The position numbers and the translations under genes were made by a program. A stretch of DNA of 51,683 bases from Stutzerimonas stutzeri (GTDB lineage: Bacteria > Pseudomonadota > Gammaproteobacteria > Pseudomonadales > Pseudomonadaceae): positions 1 to 51,683 of the forward strand of contig NZ_PPXG01000013.1 of the NCBI RefSeq assembly GCF_002909485.1, given 5' to 3'. The notes beneath the pieces are model-generated. The model was not told the DNA's origin. It saw nothing but the letters and a program-made list of their open reading frames with translations, and searched no databases. Position 1 is the first letter of the stretch. Each line of letters starts with the position of its first letter. Shown here piece after piece: positions 44,035 through 51,683 of the stretch.

Positions 44035-44673
44035 ATGATCTTCGCGCTTCTCAATCAGAAAGGCGGCGTCGGCAAGACCACGCTCGCCACGCACATCGCG
44101 GGCGAACTGGCGATGCGCGGTCTGCACGTCATCCTGCTGGATGCCGACCCGCAGGGTTCCTCACTGGACTGGACGCAGCGCAGAAGCCAGCAGGGCTTGC
44201 CCCGGCTGTTCAGCACCGTGGGCCTCGCCCGCGAGACGCTGCATCAGGAAGCGCCGGAGCTGGCCCGCCGCGCCGATCACGTCATCATCGACGGCCCGCC
44301 GCGCATCGCCGCATTGGCGCGTTCCGCGCTGCTGGCGGCCGAGCGCGTGCTGATTCCCGTGCAGCCCAGTCCGTATGACCTGTGGGCCAGCGCCGAGATG
44401 GTGGCGCTGATCCGCGAAGCGCAGGTGTTCCGGCCTGCGCTGCACGCGGCCTTCGTCATCAACCGGCGCGTCAGCACCACCATCATCGGCAGGGAAGCGC
44501 GGCAATCGCTGGCCGAACAGCCGCTGCCGGCGCTGCGCAGCGAAGTGCGCCAGCGCATCGTCTTCGCCGACAGCGTGGCCGCTGGCCGGCTCGCCCGCGA
44601 GACGGCGCCCGACAGCGCCGCCGCCCGCGAGATCGCCGTGCTCACCGATGAACTGCTGCGGTGGCCGACATGA
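44035..44673 (+). CDS. parA: ParA family partition ATPase
   Basis: 212-residue Walker-type partition ATPase: deviant Walker A NQKGGVGKTT (residues 7-16), switch DADPQGSSLDW, and Walker B-like HVIIDGPPR. The short form without an N-terminal HTH fits type Ib plasmid ParA. ATG 44035 follows GGGAGG. It sits just after the iterons and is coupled by an ATGA overlap to a ribbon-helix-helix gene that probably supplies its centromere-binding partner. Confidence 0.93.
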   Translation: MIFALLNQKGGVGKTTLATHIAGELAMRGLHVILLDADPQGSSLDWTQRRSQQGLPRLFSTVGLARETLHQEAPELARRADHVIIDGPPRIAALARSALLAAERVLIPVQPSPYDLWASAEMVALIREAQVFRPALHAAFVINRRVSTTIIGREARQSLAEQPLPALRSEVRQRIVFADSVAAGRLARETAPDSAAAREIAVLTDELLRWPT

Positions 44674-44933
44674 GCAGCCCGCGCAGCAAGCGCGTCGGCA
44701 TCGGCGCACGTCCGCCCGCGAATCCGCACGCCGAGGCGTGGATTCGCCAGGGCGATGCCGATGCGCTCAACAAGGGCGACCTTTATACGGCCCGCCTGAC
44801 GCTCGACGTGACGCCCGCGCTACGTGCACGCATCAAGATCGCCGCCTTCGGCCAGGGCGTGACCGTGGCCGAGTTGCTGCGCGGCTTGCTGGAACGGGAG
44901 TTCCCCGACAAGCGCCCGGAGAACCTGCCATGA
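44670..44933 (+). CDS. Ribbon-helix-helix protein, likely ParA partner (ParG-like)
   Basis: 87-residue protein with a ribbon-helix-helix pattern in the second half (ARLTLDVTPALRARIKIAAF ... TVAELLRGLLEREF) and a flexible basic N-terminus (SPRSKRVGIGARPP). This layout and the 4-bp overlap with parA match ParG/omega-type centromere-binding repressors. The gene also overlaps the next by ATGA, so it is part of a tightly coupled transfer/partition operon. Confidence 0.8.
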   Translation: MSSPRSKRVGIGARPPANPHAEAWIRQGDADALNKGDLYTARLTLDVTPALRARIKIAAFGQGVTVAELLRGLLEREFPDKRPENLP

Positions 44934-45487
44934 ACGCATCCGCCTTGCCTGCCGCTCACGCGGCGACGGCTGCACCGGCTGCTGCGCCGCCGCCTTCGCT
45001 TTCGACGCTCGCCGGCCAGGCCGGCAGCGTGCCGCTGACGCGCGTATCGCTCGCCTACATCGAACCGCGCTTCAAGCTCTACCTGCGTTTCGGCGAACCG
45101 GCACGCACGTTGCGGCTCGACCGCTGGCGGCGCTGCGCGGTGTTCCTGCCGCGTGCAATGTTCTGCCGCGTGCGCTGGGAAGCAAACGACTACGGCACGA
45201 TCCGCTGGCAGCTCATGGTGATGCAAGCCGCCACGCCGCTGGACGACATGCAGCGCATCCCCGGCGTGCGGCCCGGCGCACGCCTGCTGCTGCACGCCGA
45301 AGGCGAAAACGCGGTGCGTGCCGTGCTGGAACGCATCGACGGCATCGAAGGGCAAGGCATCGCCGCCATCGACGTGTCGCCAGCGTACTGGCGCACGCTG
45401 GGCAACCGTCTGGCGGCCCGCCTGGCGCTGCCCGAATACACCGCCGAGCGGCACGCCGCCTGGCTGGCCGGAAAGGCGCTGCCATGA
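44930..45487 (+). CDS. DUF2840 domain-containing protein
   Basis: 185-residue ICE backbone protein (TRVSLAYIEPRFKLYLRFG, WEANDYGTIRWQLMVMQA, GVRPGARLLLHAEGE, SPAYWRTLGNRLAARL), preceded by an Ala/Pro-rich leader of about 40 residues. DUF2840 is found almost only next to parA and traF in such elements. Function unknown. Start and stop both overlap neighbours by ATGA. Confidence 0.9.
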   Translation: MNASALPAAHAATAAPAAAPPPSLSTLAGQAGSVPLTRVSLAYIEPRFKLYLRFGEPARTLRLDRWRRCAVFLPRAMFCRVRWEANDYGTIRWQLMVMQAATPLDDMQRIPGVRPGARLLLHAEGENAVRAVLERIDGIEGQGIAAIDVSPAYWRTLGNRLAARLALPEYTAERHAAWLAGKALP

Positions 45488-46083
45488 CGACCCAATCCAA
45501 CACCCCATGCACGCACGAAGTCGCGCCGCAACCTCGCTCGCGCCTGCGCGTTCGCATCGTGCTGGCGGGCTTCGCCGCCGTCGGCCTCGCTGCGCTGGCC
45601 TGGGCGGCTTTCGTGTCGCCGCTGCCGCGTCTGACCTACAACCCGTCCGACAGCGTGGCGGTCGGCTGGTATCGCATCGAACCGTTCGACCCGCGCACCG
45701 CCTCGCTGCCACGTCCGTTGTCCGTGGACAGCATCGTGCTGGTGCCGCTGCCCGACAGGGCCGCCATGCTGGCTGCGCAGCGCGGCTACCTGCCGACCCG
45801 CGTTCCGCTGCTCAAACGTGTGGGCGCGGTCGCGCCGCAACACGTTTGCATCGTCGCCGGGCAGGTACGCATCGACGGCGTGCCTGCGGCCGCCGCGCTG
45901 CCTGCCGACCGGCTGGGCCGGCCGCTGCCATCCTTGCAGCTTTGCCGCCGCCTCGAATCGGGCGAGCTGTTCCTGTTGAGCGTGACCAATCCAGCGTCGT
46001 TCGACAGCCGCTATTTCGGGCCGGTCAGCGCATCCGCCGTGATCGGCGTCGCGTATCCGGTCTGGCTGGAAACACGCCCATGA
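45484..46083 (+). CDS. traF: TraF-like S26 family signal peptidase
   Basis: 199-residue membrane-anchored serine protease. A single N-terminal helix at 25-44 (IVLAGFAAVGLAALAWAAFV), the catalytic Ser57 in NPSDSVAVGWYRI and the general base Lys111 in LLKRVGA are visible. TraF proteins mature and cyclise the conjugative pilin (TrbC in RP4), which implies that a Trb system is encoded outside the window. Coupled to DUF2840 by ATGA. Confidence 0.92.
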   Translation: MTTQSNTPCTHEVAPQPRSRLRVRIVLAGFAAVGLAALAWAAFVSPLPRLTYNPSDSVAVGWYRIEPFDPRTASLPRPLSVDSIVLVPLPDRAAMLAAQRGYLPTRVPLLKRVGAVAPQHVCIVAGQVRIDGVPAAAALPADRLGRPLPSLQLCRRLESGELFLLSVTNPASFDSRYFGPVSASAVIGVAYPVWLETRP

Positions 46084-46535
46084 TGGCCGCCGATTCGCTG
46101 CACGTTGCCGTGCATCTCATCGTGCCATCGGGCATGTCGTTCCGGTGGCTGCCGCCGTGTCGTCGCGCGTGCAGCGCGGGCGCATCCGCGCCGCGCCTCG
46201 CGCAACATCCGGCGCAGCCGTCCAACGTGCAGGCGTCTTGCCTCGAACGCGCCCGGCCTGCAGCCATTGGCGCGTTCGCCGGCGGGCGGGTTGCAAGCAG
46301 CGCAGCGCCGCCGGGCCGCCGACGCCCGGAGCGACAGCGAAGGGCAAAGGCGGAAGGCAAGACAAAAGGACGCGGCACCAGGCCGCGTAGAAAGCCTGTC
46401 TGCACATGGGGGTGGCGCGGCACGGAGCGGCTTCGCCACCGTGCCGCTTGGGGCGCGAGGCCCGCGCCAATGCAGGCATGTCCCCGTGCTTCGCACGACA
46501 GGACACGCCAGAGCTTGCAGGGAGCGCAGCCATGA
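46080..46535 (+). CDS. Possible arginine-rich small protein between traF and the relaxase
   Basis: An open frame of 151 residues starts in the ATGA overlap with traF and ends in an ATGA overlap with the relaxase. The predicted protein is strongly basic and low in complexity (many Arg, Ala, Pro; PGRRRPERQRRAKAEGKTKG). Overlap at both ends is what a real operon member would show, but GC-rich DNA gives such frames by chance and no domain is visible. The alternative is a 450-bp untranslated gap, perhaps containing oriT. Confidence 0.3.
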   Translation: MMAADSLHVAVHLIVPSGMSFRWLPPCRRACSAGASAPRLAQHPAQPSNVQASCLERARPAAIGAFAGGRVASSAAPPGRRRPERQRRAKAEGKTKGRGTRPRRKPVCTWGWRGTERLRHRAAWGARPAPMQACPRASHDRTRQSLQGAQP

Positions 46536-48526
46536 CCGCCCGCCGCGACGACGATTTCCGGGTGCGTCCGAGCGCCCCGAAGAACCGGGGCAAAGGCCAG
46601 GGCCAGAGCTTCGTTTCCAAGGTACTCAAGCAGGCGGGCAAGGCCAGCGGCGGCAAGTCCTCGATGCGCCATTCCGCAGCCGGCGGCAGCGGCGCACGCG
46701 CCGGCCAGCGGCCCGGCTCGCGCCTGGGGCGCGGCCATACGGCGGCGCGCTTCGCCGGGGCGAAGCTGACGTCCATGTCGCGGCGCGTGACCATCAAGAC
46801 CCTACTGGTCAATCAACGCAACGCCAGCCCGCAGTCGCTCGCCAAGCACCTGCGCTACATCGAGCGCGACGGCGCCGGCCGCGATGGCGAACCGGGCCGG
46901 GCCTACGGGCCGCAGATTGACGATGCCGACCTCGATGCCTTCAAGGAGCGGGCCGACGACGACCGGCACCATTTCCGCTTCATCGTCTCACCGGAAGACG
47001 GTGCCGAGCTTGAGGAGTTGCGCACCTACACCCGGCATCTGGTGAACCGGATGGAAGCCGACCTGGGGACGCGGCTGGATTGGGTGGCAGTCGATCACTG
47101 GAACACCGACAACCCGCACACCCACCTGATCGTGCGCGGGCGCGACGACACCGGCAAAGACCTCATCATCGCGGGCGACTACATCGCCCACGGCTTCCGC
47201 CATCGCGCCGCCGAACTGGCGACGGAATGGCTGGGGCCGCGCACCGAACTGGAGATTCAGCAGACCTTGCAGCGCGAGGTGGAACAGGAGCGGTGGACGA
47301 GCCTCGACCGCACATTGCAGCGTGAGGCCGGCGAGGATGGCCGGGTGCAGATCGAGCGCTTCAATGAGCCCCGCCTGCAACGCCAGCGGCTGCTGCTGAT
47401 CGGCCGACTCCAACGCTTGCAGCGCCTGGGCCTGGCTGACGAGACGCAGCCCGGCACCTGGGCCGTGCATGCCGACGCGGAGAAGACCTTGCGCGCCTTG
47501 GGCGAGCGTGGTGACATCATCCGCACCATGCAGCGCGCCATGAGCGGCCAGCCGCGCGAGCTGGCGGTGTTTGAGCCCGGCGACGACGGCCGCACCATCG
47601 TCGGCCGCGTGGCCGGCAAGGGGCTGGCCGACGAGCTGCACGACCGCGGCTATCTGGTCATCGACGGCGTGGACGGCAAGGCCCACTACGTCGCTTTGAA
47701 CGCCCGCGTCGAGCTGGCGAACTATCCCACCGGAGCCGTGGTGGAGGTACGCGGTTCCACCGAGGTGCGGGCGGCCGACAAGAACATCGCCGCGCTGGCG
47801 AGCGATGGCCTGTACCGCGCCGATCATCACCTGGCGATCGAGCAAGGCCGAGCCAAGCCCGGCCGCGACCCGCAGGAGGTCGTCGCGGCCCATGTCCGCC
47901 GACTGGAAGCCCTGCGCCGGGCCGGCATCGTGGAACGTGTGGCTGATGGACTATGGAAGGTGCCGGACGACCTGGCCGAACGTGGCCGCCAGAACGACGC
48001 ACAGCGCCTGGGCGGCGTGGCGGTGGAGCTGAAATCGCACTTGCCCATCGAGCGGCAGGCCCGCGTGATCGGCGCGACCTGGCTGGACCAGCAGTTGATC
48101 GGTGGCGGTAAGGGGCTGGGCGATCTGGGCTTTGGCGGCGAGACGAAGGAAGCCTTGCAGCAGCGCGCCGACTTCCTTGAAGAACAGGGGCTGGCCCAGC
48201 GGCGTGGGCAGCGGGTGATCCTCGCCCGGAACCTGCTGGGGACGCTGCGGAATCGGGAACTGGCAAAGGCCGCCAAGGATATTGCCGCCGAAATCGGCCT
48301 AGCGCATCGGCCCGTCACCGACGGGCAGCGCGTGGCTGGCATCTACCGGCGCAGCCTCATGCTCGCCAGCGGGCGCTACGCGATGCTAGACGACGGCATG
48401 GGGTTCAGTCTGGTGCCGTGGAAGCCGGTGATTGAACAGCGACTGGGGCAGCGACTTGCCGCGACGGTGCGCGGTGGCGGCGTGGCGTGGGAAATCGGAC
48501 GGCAGCGGGGAATGGGCATTGGCTAA
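46532..48526 (+). CDS. Relaxase (VirD2/MobP-like, DUF3363)
   Basis: 664-residue conjugative relaxase that nicks oriT and leads the transferred strand. A basic N-terminal leader (to about 85) is followed by the relaxase domain with the histidine triad His189, His196, His198 in VDHWNTDNPHTHLIV. A long C-terminal DUF3363 region follows (QRLLLIGRLQRLQRLGLAD, FEPGDDGRTIVGRVAGKGLADEL). ATG 46532 follows GCAGGGAG. The gene type and position after traF identify the element as Tn4371-like. The coupling protein and Trb genes that normally follow are not reached before the cargo. Confidence 0.93.
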   Translation: MTARRDDDFRVRPSAPKNRGKGQGQSFVSKVLKQAGKASGGKSSMRHSAAGGSGARAGQRPGSRLGRGHTAARFAGAKLTSMSRRVTIKTLLVNQRNASPQSLAKHLRYIERDGAGRDGEPGRAYGPQIDDADLDAFKERADDDRHHFRFIVSPEDGAELEELRTYTRHLVNRMEADLGTRLDWVAVDHWNTDNPHTHLIVRGRDDTGKDLIIAGDYIAHGFRHRAAELATEWLGPRTELEIQQTLQREVEQERWTSLDRTLQREAGEDGRVQIERFNEPRLQRQRLLLIGRLQRLQRLGLADETQPGTWAVHADAEKTLRALGERGDIIRTMQRAMSGQPRELAVFEPGDDGRTIVGRVAGKGLADELHDRGYLVIDGVDGKAHYVALNARVELANYPTGAVVEVRGSTEVRAADKNIAALASDGLYRADHHLAIEQGRAKPGRDPQEVVAAHVRRLEALRRAGIVERVADGLWKVPDDLAERGRQNDAQRLGGVAVELKSHLPIERQARVIGATWLDQQLIGGGKGLGDLGFGGETKEALQQRADFLEEQGLAQRRGQRVILARNLLGTLRNRELAKAAKDIAAEIGLAHRPVTDGQRVAGIYRRSLMLASGRYAMLDDGMGFSLVPWKPVIEQRLGQRLAATVRGGGVAWEIGRQRGMGIG

Positions 48527-48609
48527 TGCTCGAAGAGTCTCAGCCACATAACCCGGCAGGCTGTCTAGAGATATGCCGAGGCAGTTGTGAAATTCTTCGC
48601 TGCATATCT

Positions 48610-49128
48610 TCAACGGGTTGGATCTATGGCCCGGAAGCGGCCATCCAGATAGACGAGTGGATCGGCATATGCAGATGTGAGCACACGCTCGACACTGGCC
48701 AGCATTACCGAGTGGGTGCCGACTGCATGGTGTTCAATCAGCTCACAGAACAGCGAAGCCTGCGCCCCTTGCAGATAGGGCAACCCATTGACTTCATCAA
48801 ATCGCCAGGCTTCATGATCGAAACGGTCGGTCCCCGTGGCGCTACGGCAGTGCACCGCAAGTACCTCCTGTTCTGCGCGGAGTACATTGATGCAGAACCG
48901 TCGAGAAGCCAGCAGCGGCCCATGGATACGGGTTTGCTGACCAATGCACACTAGAACCGTGGGCGGCTCCAGTGAGACTGATGCGAATGAACTGGCGATC
49001 ATTACGTGTCCGTGGCCATCGGGAGCGATCGACGTGATTAGCGTCACCGTGGAGGCCACGCCGCGCATCGCCTGCCTCAATTGGGCAGCAATCAAAGGGT
49101 GTTGGGACATGTAGATGTGCTCAATCAT
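48610..49128 (-). CDS. Flavin reductase family protein
   Basis: 172-residue FMN/FAD-binding split-barrel protein of the flavin reductase (HpaC/RutF-like) family: MRGVASTVTLITS, ASSFASVSLEPPTVLVCI, FCINVLRAEQEVLA and the C-terminal PLVYLDGRF. It would supply reduced flavin to the LLM monooxygenase two genes upstream. It is separated by 3 bp from the isomerase-like gene, so the three genes form a minus-strand operon with this one last. Confidence 0.92.
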   Translation of the reverse strand: MIEHIYMSQHPLIAAQLRQAMRGVASTVTLITSIAPDGHGHVMIASSFASVSLEPPTVLVCIGQQTRIHGPLLASRRFCINVLRAEQEVLAVHCRSATGTDRFDHEAWRFDEVNGLPYLQGAQASLFCELIEHHAVGTHSVMLASVERVLTSAYADPLVYLDGRFRAIDPTR

Positions 49129-49131
49129 GGG

Positions 49132-50019
49132 TTACGGGTGTGTTTCACGCTTAGCCCAACCAGGGTGCTTTGTCAGCAAACCCAACATCTCGTCCATCGC
49201 GTCATAGGAGCGTTTGAGCGTGCTGTATGGATTCCCCCCGACCAATGTGCCATCATAGCCGACGGGGCCGGTATAACCGAACGACTTGGCAAGTCCAAGA
49301 AGTGCGAAGTTGTCGAGTTCTCCTGCATCGAGCGCCTCGAAAGTGGCAATACGACTCCAGCCAAGTGGGCTGCGGGTTGCGCCGCTGAGAGTCAATTCCC
49401 GCATGAAGGGTGTTGACGCCATTAACGCTGGCGTCGGGTCTACGGCCTGATAGCCCTCCGTCGGGCTGCCTGCATTGGTTTCGTAGCCATACCAGTGATA
49501 GCTTGGAAACACGATGCCGAGATTCGGATGGTTCACGACCGAGCAGATCTGTGCCGCAATGGAGTAATGATCCATCCAGAAGCCCAGATGAAAATACAGC
49601 AGGATGTCAATTCCGCGCCGTGCGCAAATCTCAAGTGCCCGACCAAGGAAGTCCTGCAATACCTTGTCGTCCGGTGCCTTTCGATGATTTGAACCGTGGC
49701 CTGCCGTCCTGATTCCAAGATTGACAGCCTTCACGCCTTCCATCTCCTCAAGCATCCGCAAGAGTCCTGCGTTGATGGGATGCTGTGGGCCCTGATCCAG
49801 GTCGATCACCACATACACGCTAAAGACCTCCAAACCGAAACGATCTTTCACGGTGGATAGACGCTTTGCGGTTTCCCATCGGCTCCCTGACCAGACGGCA
49901 TAGGTCAGGCCGTCATAACCGATGTCAGCCAGCATTTCGCATTGGACATCGAAGGCATAGGTACCAGCCGAAGAAGTAAAAGCGAGATCCCAGGCAAAAA
50001 TTTTATGACCGTGCAGCAT
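49132..50019 (-). CDS. Sugar phosphate isomerase/epimerase-like TIM-barrel protein
   Basis: 295-residue xylose-isomerase-like TIM barrel (AP endonuclease 2 superfamily): FDVQCEMLADIGYDGLTYAVW, GVKAVNLGIRT, GIDILLYFHLGFWMDH, NLGIVFPSYHWYG, and a final YTGPVGYDGTLVGG strand. ATG 50019 is preceded by GGAGGAGG at 6-nt spacing and overlaps the end of the LLM gene by 17 bp. Metal-binding residues are plausible (His in LYFHLG, Asp in VGYDG), but the substrate is unknown. Confidence 0.88.
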   Translation of the reverse strand: MLHGHKIFAWDLAFTSSAGTYAFDVQCEMLADIGYDGLTYAVWSGSRWETAKRLSTVKDRFGLEVFSVYVVIDLDQGPQHPINAGLLRMLEEMEGVKAVNLGIRTAGHGSNHRKAPDDKVLQDFLGRALEICARRGIDILLYFHLGFWMDHYSIAAQICSVVNHPNLGIVFPSYHWYGYETNAGSPTEGYQAVDPTPALMASTPFMRELTLSGATRSPLGWSRIATFEALDAGELDNFALLGLAKSFGYTGPVGYDGTLVGGNPYSTLKRSYDAMDEMLGLLTKHPGWAKRETHP

Positions 50020-50950
50020 CCTGCGCCTCCTCCAAATGGGCAGTAGCGTGCGCCGGAAAGTGCGGTACGACATGCTCGCCAAGTTCCTGAACAATCTCAT
50101 GCGCCGGACGTGTCGCGTATTTCAGGTTGAGGCCAATATGATTAACCCCAATATCGCGCAAGCGGCTGAAGTAGTCAGTAAAGAATCGGTGACCAGCCCG
50201 AAACCCGAGGAAGATGGGCGATGGGGGTTCATCGGGATTCTCCGACAGGTCAATATAGAAGGATTGCGTGAAGGGTTTGAATCTTGGTGTCAGCGACCGC
50301 CAATTCTTGATTGTCATGGCTTGCTGCGCGATATTTTGGGGATAGTAAAGCCAGCCATCCCCATGCTCGGCAATCCATTCGACCGACTGGCGTGAATGAC
50401 CAGTCACCATCACGGGAATGTCTCTCAACGCCGGTTTCGGCAGCGTATCTGCACCCGACAAGTTCACTCGGGGCGTGGAGATTTCCGGGAAGTCCTCACG
50501 CCAGGCTTGACGCAACACAGTCAATGCTTCTTGGAACAACGTGGCTCGCGCATCCATTGTCTGACCGAAGGCCGGGAACTCTGTTGGCCGATCACCCGTG
50601 GCGATACCTAGCACCAGGCGCTGATTTGACAAGCGGTCGATCGAGGCTGCTGCTTTGGCCACAAGCAAGGGATGACGCAGAGTGGTGATGACGCTGCCAG
50701 TTGCGAGCGCGATGCGCGACGTCTGTGCCGTGACGTAGCCCATGAATGGCCACAGGTCATGGATGTGACCCACGTCGCCAAAAGACGGGACATTGAGAAA
50801 TACATCCCTGAAGTAAAGGGCTGCAAAGTTATGAGCTTCAGCCAATTGTGCCGTGCGAATCTGCTGTGCCATGTCCATCTCAGGAATGGCGCCAGGGTAG
50901 GACTCGATGGCGAAGAAAAGACCCAGCGTCAGGCTTCCTTCCTGATACAT
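50003..50950 (-). CDS. LLM class flavin-dependent oxidoreductase
   Basis: 315-residue bacterial luciferase-like monooxygenase subunit: LTLGLFFAIESYPG, AHNFAALYFRDVFLN, RIALATGSVITTLRHPLLVAKAAASIDRLSNQRLVLGIATGDRP and the C-terminal GVNHIGLNL. With the flavin reductase of the same operon it makes a two-component FMNH2-dependent monooxygenase. First gene of the operon. The substrate cannot be told from sequence; alkyl-sulfonate, heterocycle or other xenobiotic oxidation are all possible. Confidence 0.92.
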   Translation of the reverse strand: MYQEGSLTLGLFFAIESYPGAIPEMDMAQQIRTAQLAEAHNFAALYFRDVFLNVPSFGDVGHIHDLWPFMGYVTAQTSRIALATGSVITTLRHPLLVAKAAASIDRLSNQRLVLGIATGDRPTEFPAFGQTMDARATLFQEALTVLRQAWREDFPEISTPRVNLSGADTLPKPALRDIPVMVTGHSRQSVEWIAEHGDGWLYYPQNIAQQAMTIKNWRSLTPRFKPFTQSFYIDLSENPDEPPSPIFLGFRAGHRFFTDYFSRLRDIGVNHIGLNLKYATRPAHEIVQELGEHVVPHFPAHATAHLEEAQDAARS

Positions 50951-51005
50951 GGTCGAGTATCCACGATGATTTTTGGGGTATCCGGAAAATATGGTTGATT
51001 ATCGC

Positions 51006-51072
51006 TCTAGCCCGTACTTCTCATAGGCACCCAATAAAACTGGCTGGGTAACCATGAGAATTCCGGGCTAGA
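51006..51072. other. 67-bp nested inverted repeat between the monooxygenase operon and the permease
   Basis: Three nested stems with matching arms: TCTAGCCCG/CGGGCTAGA (51006-51014, 51064-51072), TTCTCAT/ATGAGAA (51018-51024, 51054-51060) and ACCCA/TGGGT (51029-51033, 51045-51049). No T-run follows. It may be a recombination or IS target hairpin at the cargo boundary. Confidence 0.55.
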
Positions 51073-51108
51073 AGCCTCAACTCATTCGCGTATCGAGCAA
51101 CTTCCTAC

Positions 51109-51174
51109 TTGACAGGCTTCTGAACCAACCATAACATACGCAAACATGCGCATACATGCATGTGTGCGTATGTT
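51109..51174 (+). promoter_or_regulatory. Permease promoter overlapped by a 42-bp palindromic operator
   Basis: Promoter TTGACA (51109-51114), 17-bp spacer and TAACAT (51132-51137). A palindrome runs from 51133 to 51174: outer arms AACATACGCA/TGCGTATGTT are perfect, inner arms ACATGC/GCATGT are perfect, with one mismatch between them and an 8-nt centre. It covers the -10 and the predicted transcription start, a position typical of ArsR/SmtB-type repressor operators. Confidence 0.7.
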
Positions 51175-51207
51175 GGAATGATGTCATTAATCGGGAGATA
51201 ATTTATT

Positions 51208-51683
51208 ATGCAAGAAAGTGATTGGGGAATAGTTTTGGATGAGTTCCTGCATATAGGAAGCGGGCTATTATTGATAATTGCCGCAGTCGCAATTATTACT
51301 GGCCTTGTCCGGCATTACGTGCCACAGGAGAAGCTACAAGAAAAGTTAAGCAAGCATGAAAGTAAAGGCCCGATAATCGGGGCGCTCATGGGAATTTTAA
51401 CCCCTTTTTGTAGTGCTGCAATGATTCCAGTTATGATTGGCATGGTGCAAATGGGAATTGCTACTGGAACTGTATTTAGTTTTTTGATTTCAGCTCCTTT
51501 AACAAACTTTGTTGTGGTTGGATTAATTGCAGCTACCTTTGGAATCAAAGTGGCCTTTATTTATTTTTTACTGACATTTCTGGGAGCGATAGCGGCAGGA
51601 TATATAGTCAGCTTTACAAGTCTGCGTAATGCAGTAAAGCGCGATATAGTTGAACCTAAACAGACTTGTAGTGTTTCTACAAA
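51208..51683 (+). CDS. ArsP/DUF318-like permease, truncated by window end
   Basis: 158 residues visible, with no stop before the window edge. An N-terminal membrane helix (SGLLLIIAAVAIITGLV) is followed by the family motif GALMGILTPFCSAAMIPV, with a Cys in the TPFCS signature, and further helices (FSFLISAPLTNFVVVGLIAA, FIYFLLTFLGAIAAGYI). Permeases of this family include ArsP, which exports trivalent organoarsenicals, though others have different or unknown substrates. ATG 51208 follows GGGAG. The gene is far more AT-rich than everything around it, so it was acquired separately. The palindromic operator upstream fits metalloid control. Confidence 0.82.
   Translation, partial: MQESDWGIVLDEFLHIGSGLLLIIAAVAIITGLVRHYVPQEKLQEKLSKHESKGPIIGALMGILTPFCSAAMIPVMIGMVQMGIATGTVFSFLISAPLTNFVVVGLIAATFGIKVAFIYFLLTFLGAIAAGYIVSFTSLRNAVKRDIVEPKQTCSVST

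Noticed and set aside
46532..48610. ICE truncated by deletion after the relaxase
   Set aside because: Missing traG/trb genes might suggest truncation, but cargo between relaxase and traG is a known arrangement in this ICE family and the window ends before it can be judged.

Overview
The window reads as a Pseudomonas/Stutzerimonas-type gammaproteobacterial chromosome interrupted by an integrative and conjugative element (ICE). The first ~21 kb (1-21060) is ordinary high-GC housekeeping DNA: a PagL lipid A deacylase, a YkgJ cysteine-cluster protein, the upp-uraA uracil salvage operon, a hypoxanthine/guanine phosphoribosyltransferase, a DUF1302-DUF1329 outer-membrane/periplasmic pair with a MalT-like LuxR regulator, SOS-controlled yebG, dciA divergent from secA, argJ, a GST, a MutT-ThiE fusion, and ahpC-ahpF. 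The dciA/secA/argJ order and the DUF3509 gene are typical of pseudomonads.

From about 21061 the sequence changes to an ICE of the Tn4371 type. A P4-like tyrosine integrase (21244-22458) lies just inside a TTTTTTAT octamer that sits in the ahpF terminator and fits the attachment consensus of that family. Backbone genes resume at 34898: DUF932, a large ParB, a small basic protein, DUF736, DUF2958, DUF2285, an excisionase-like HTH protein, RepA, ParA, a ribbon-helix-helix protein, DUF2840, a TraF-type S26 peptidase and a VirD2/DUF3363 relaxase. Between repA and parA three 17-bp iterons followed by an AT-rich stretch look like a replication origin. The TraG and Trb genes expected for conjugation are not in the window; cargo starts right after the relaxase.

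The cargo between integrase and DUF932 (22.5-34.2 kb) is a likely defence island. It holds a HigBA-type toxin-antitoxin pair, a three-gene ABC-3C-type operon (Mrr-like nuclease effector, small middle component, DUF2326 ATPase), a GIY-YIG-like protein bracketed by ends of a dead IS5-type element, a PHP-ABC ATPase (TrlF-like) followed by an unrecognised three-helix membrane protein, and a DUF3800 protein. A further XRE regulator / small protein / TIR-like operon is inserted inside the backbone at 39.3-40.8 kb. These modules have lower GC and different codon use from the backbone.

The right end (48.6-51.7 kb) carries a two-component flavin monooxygenase cassette (LLM oxidoreductase, TIM-barrel isomerase-like protein, flavin reductase) on the minus strand. 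It is followed by a distinctly AT-rich ArsP-type permease, cut by the window edge, whose promoter overlaps a 42-bp palindrome that looks like a metalloid-sensor operator. No rRNA, tRNA or CRISPR array was seen.
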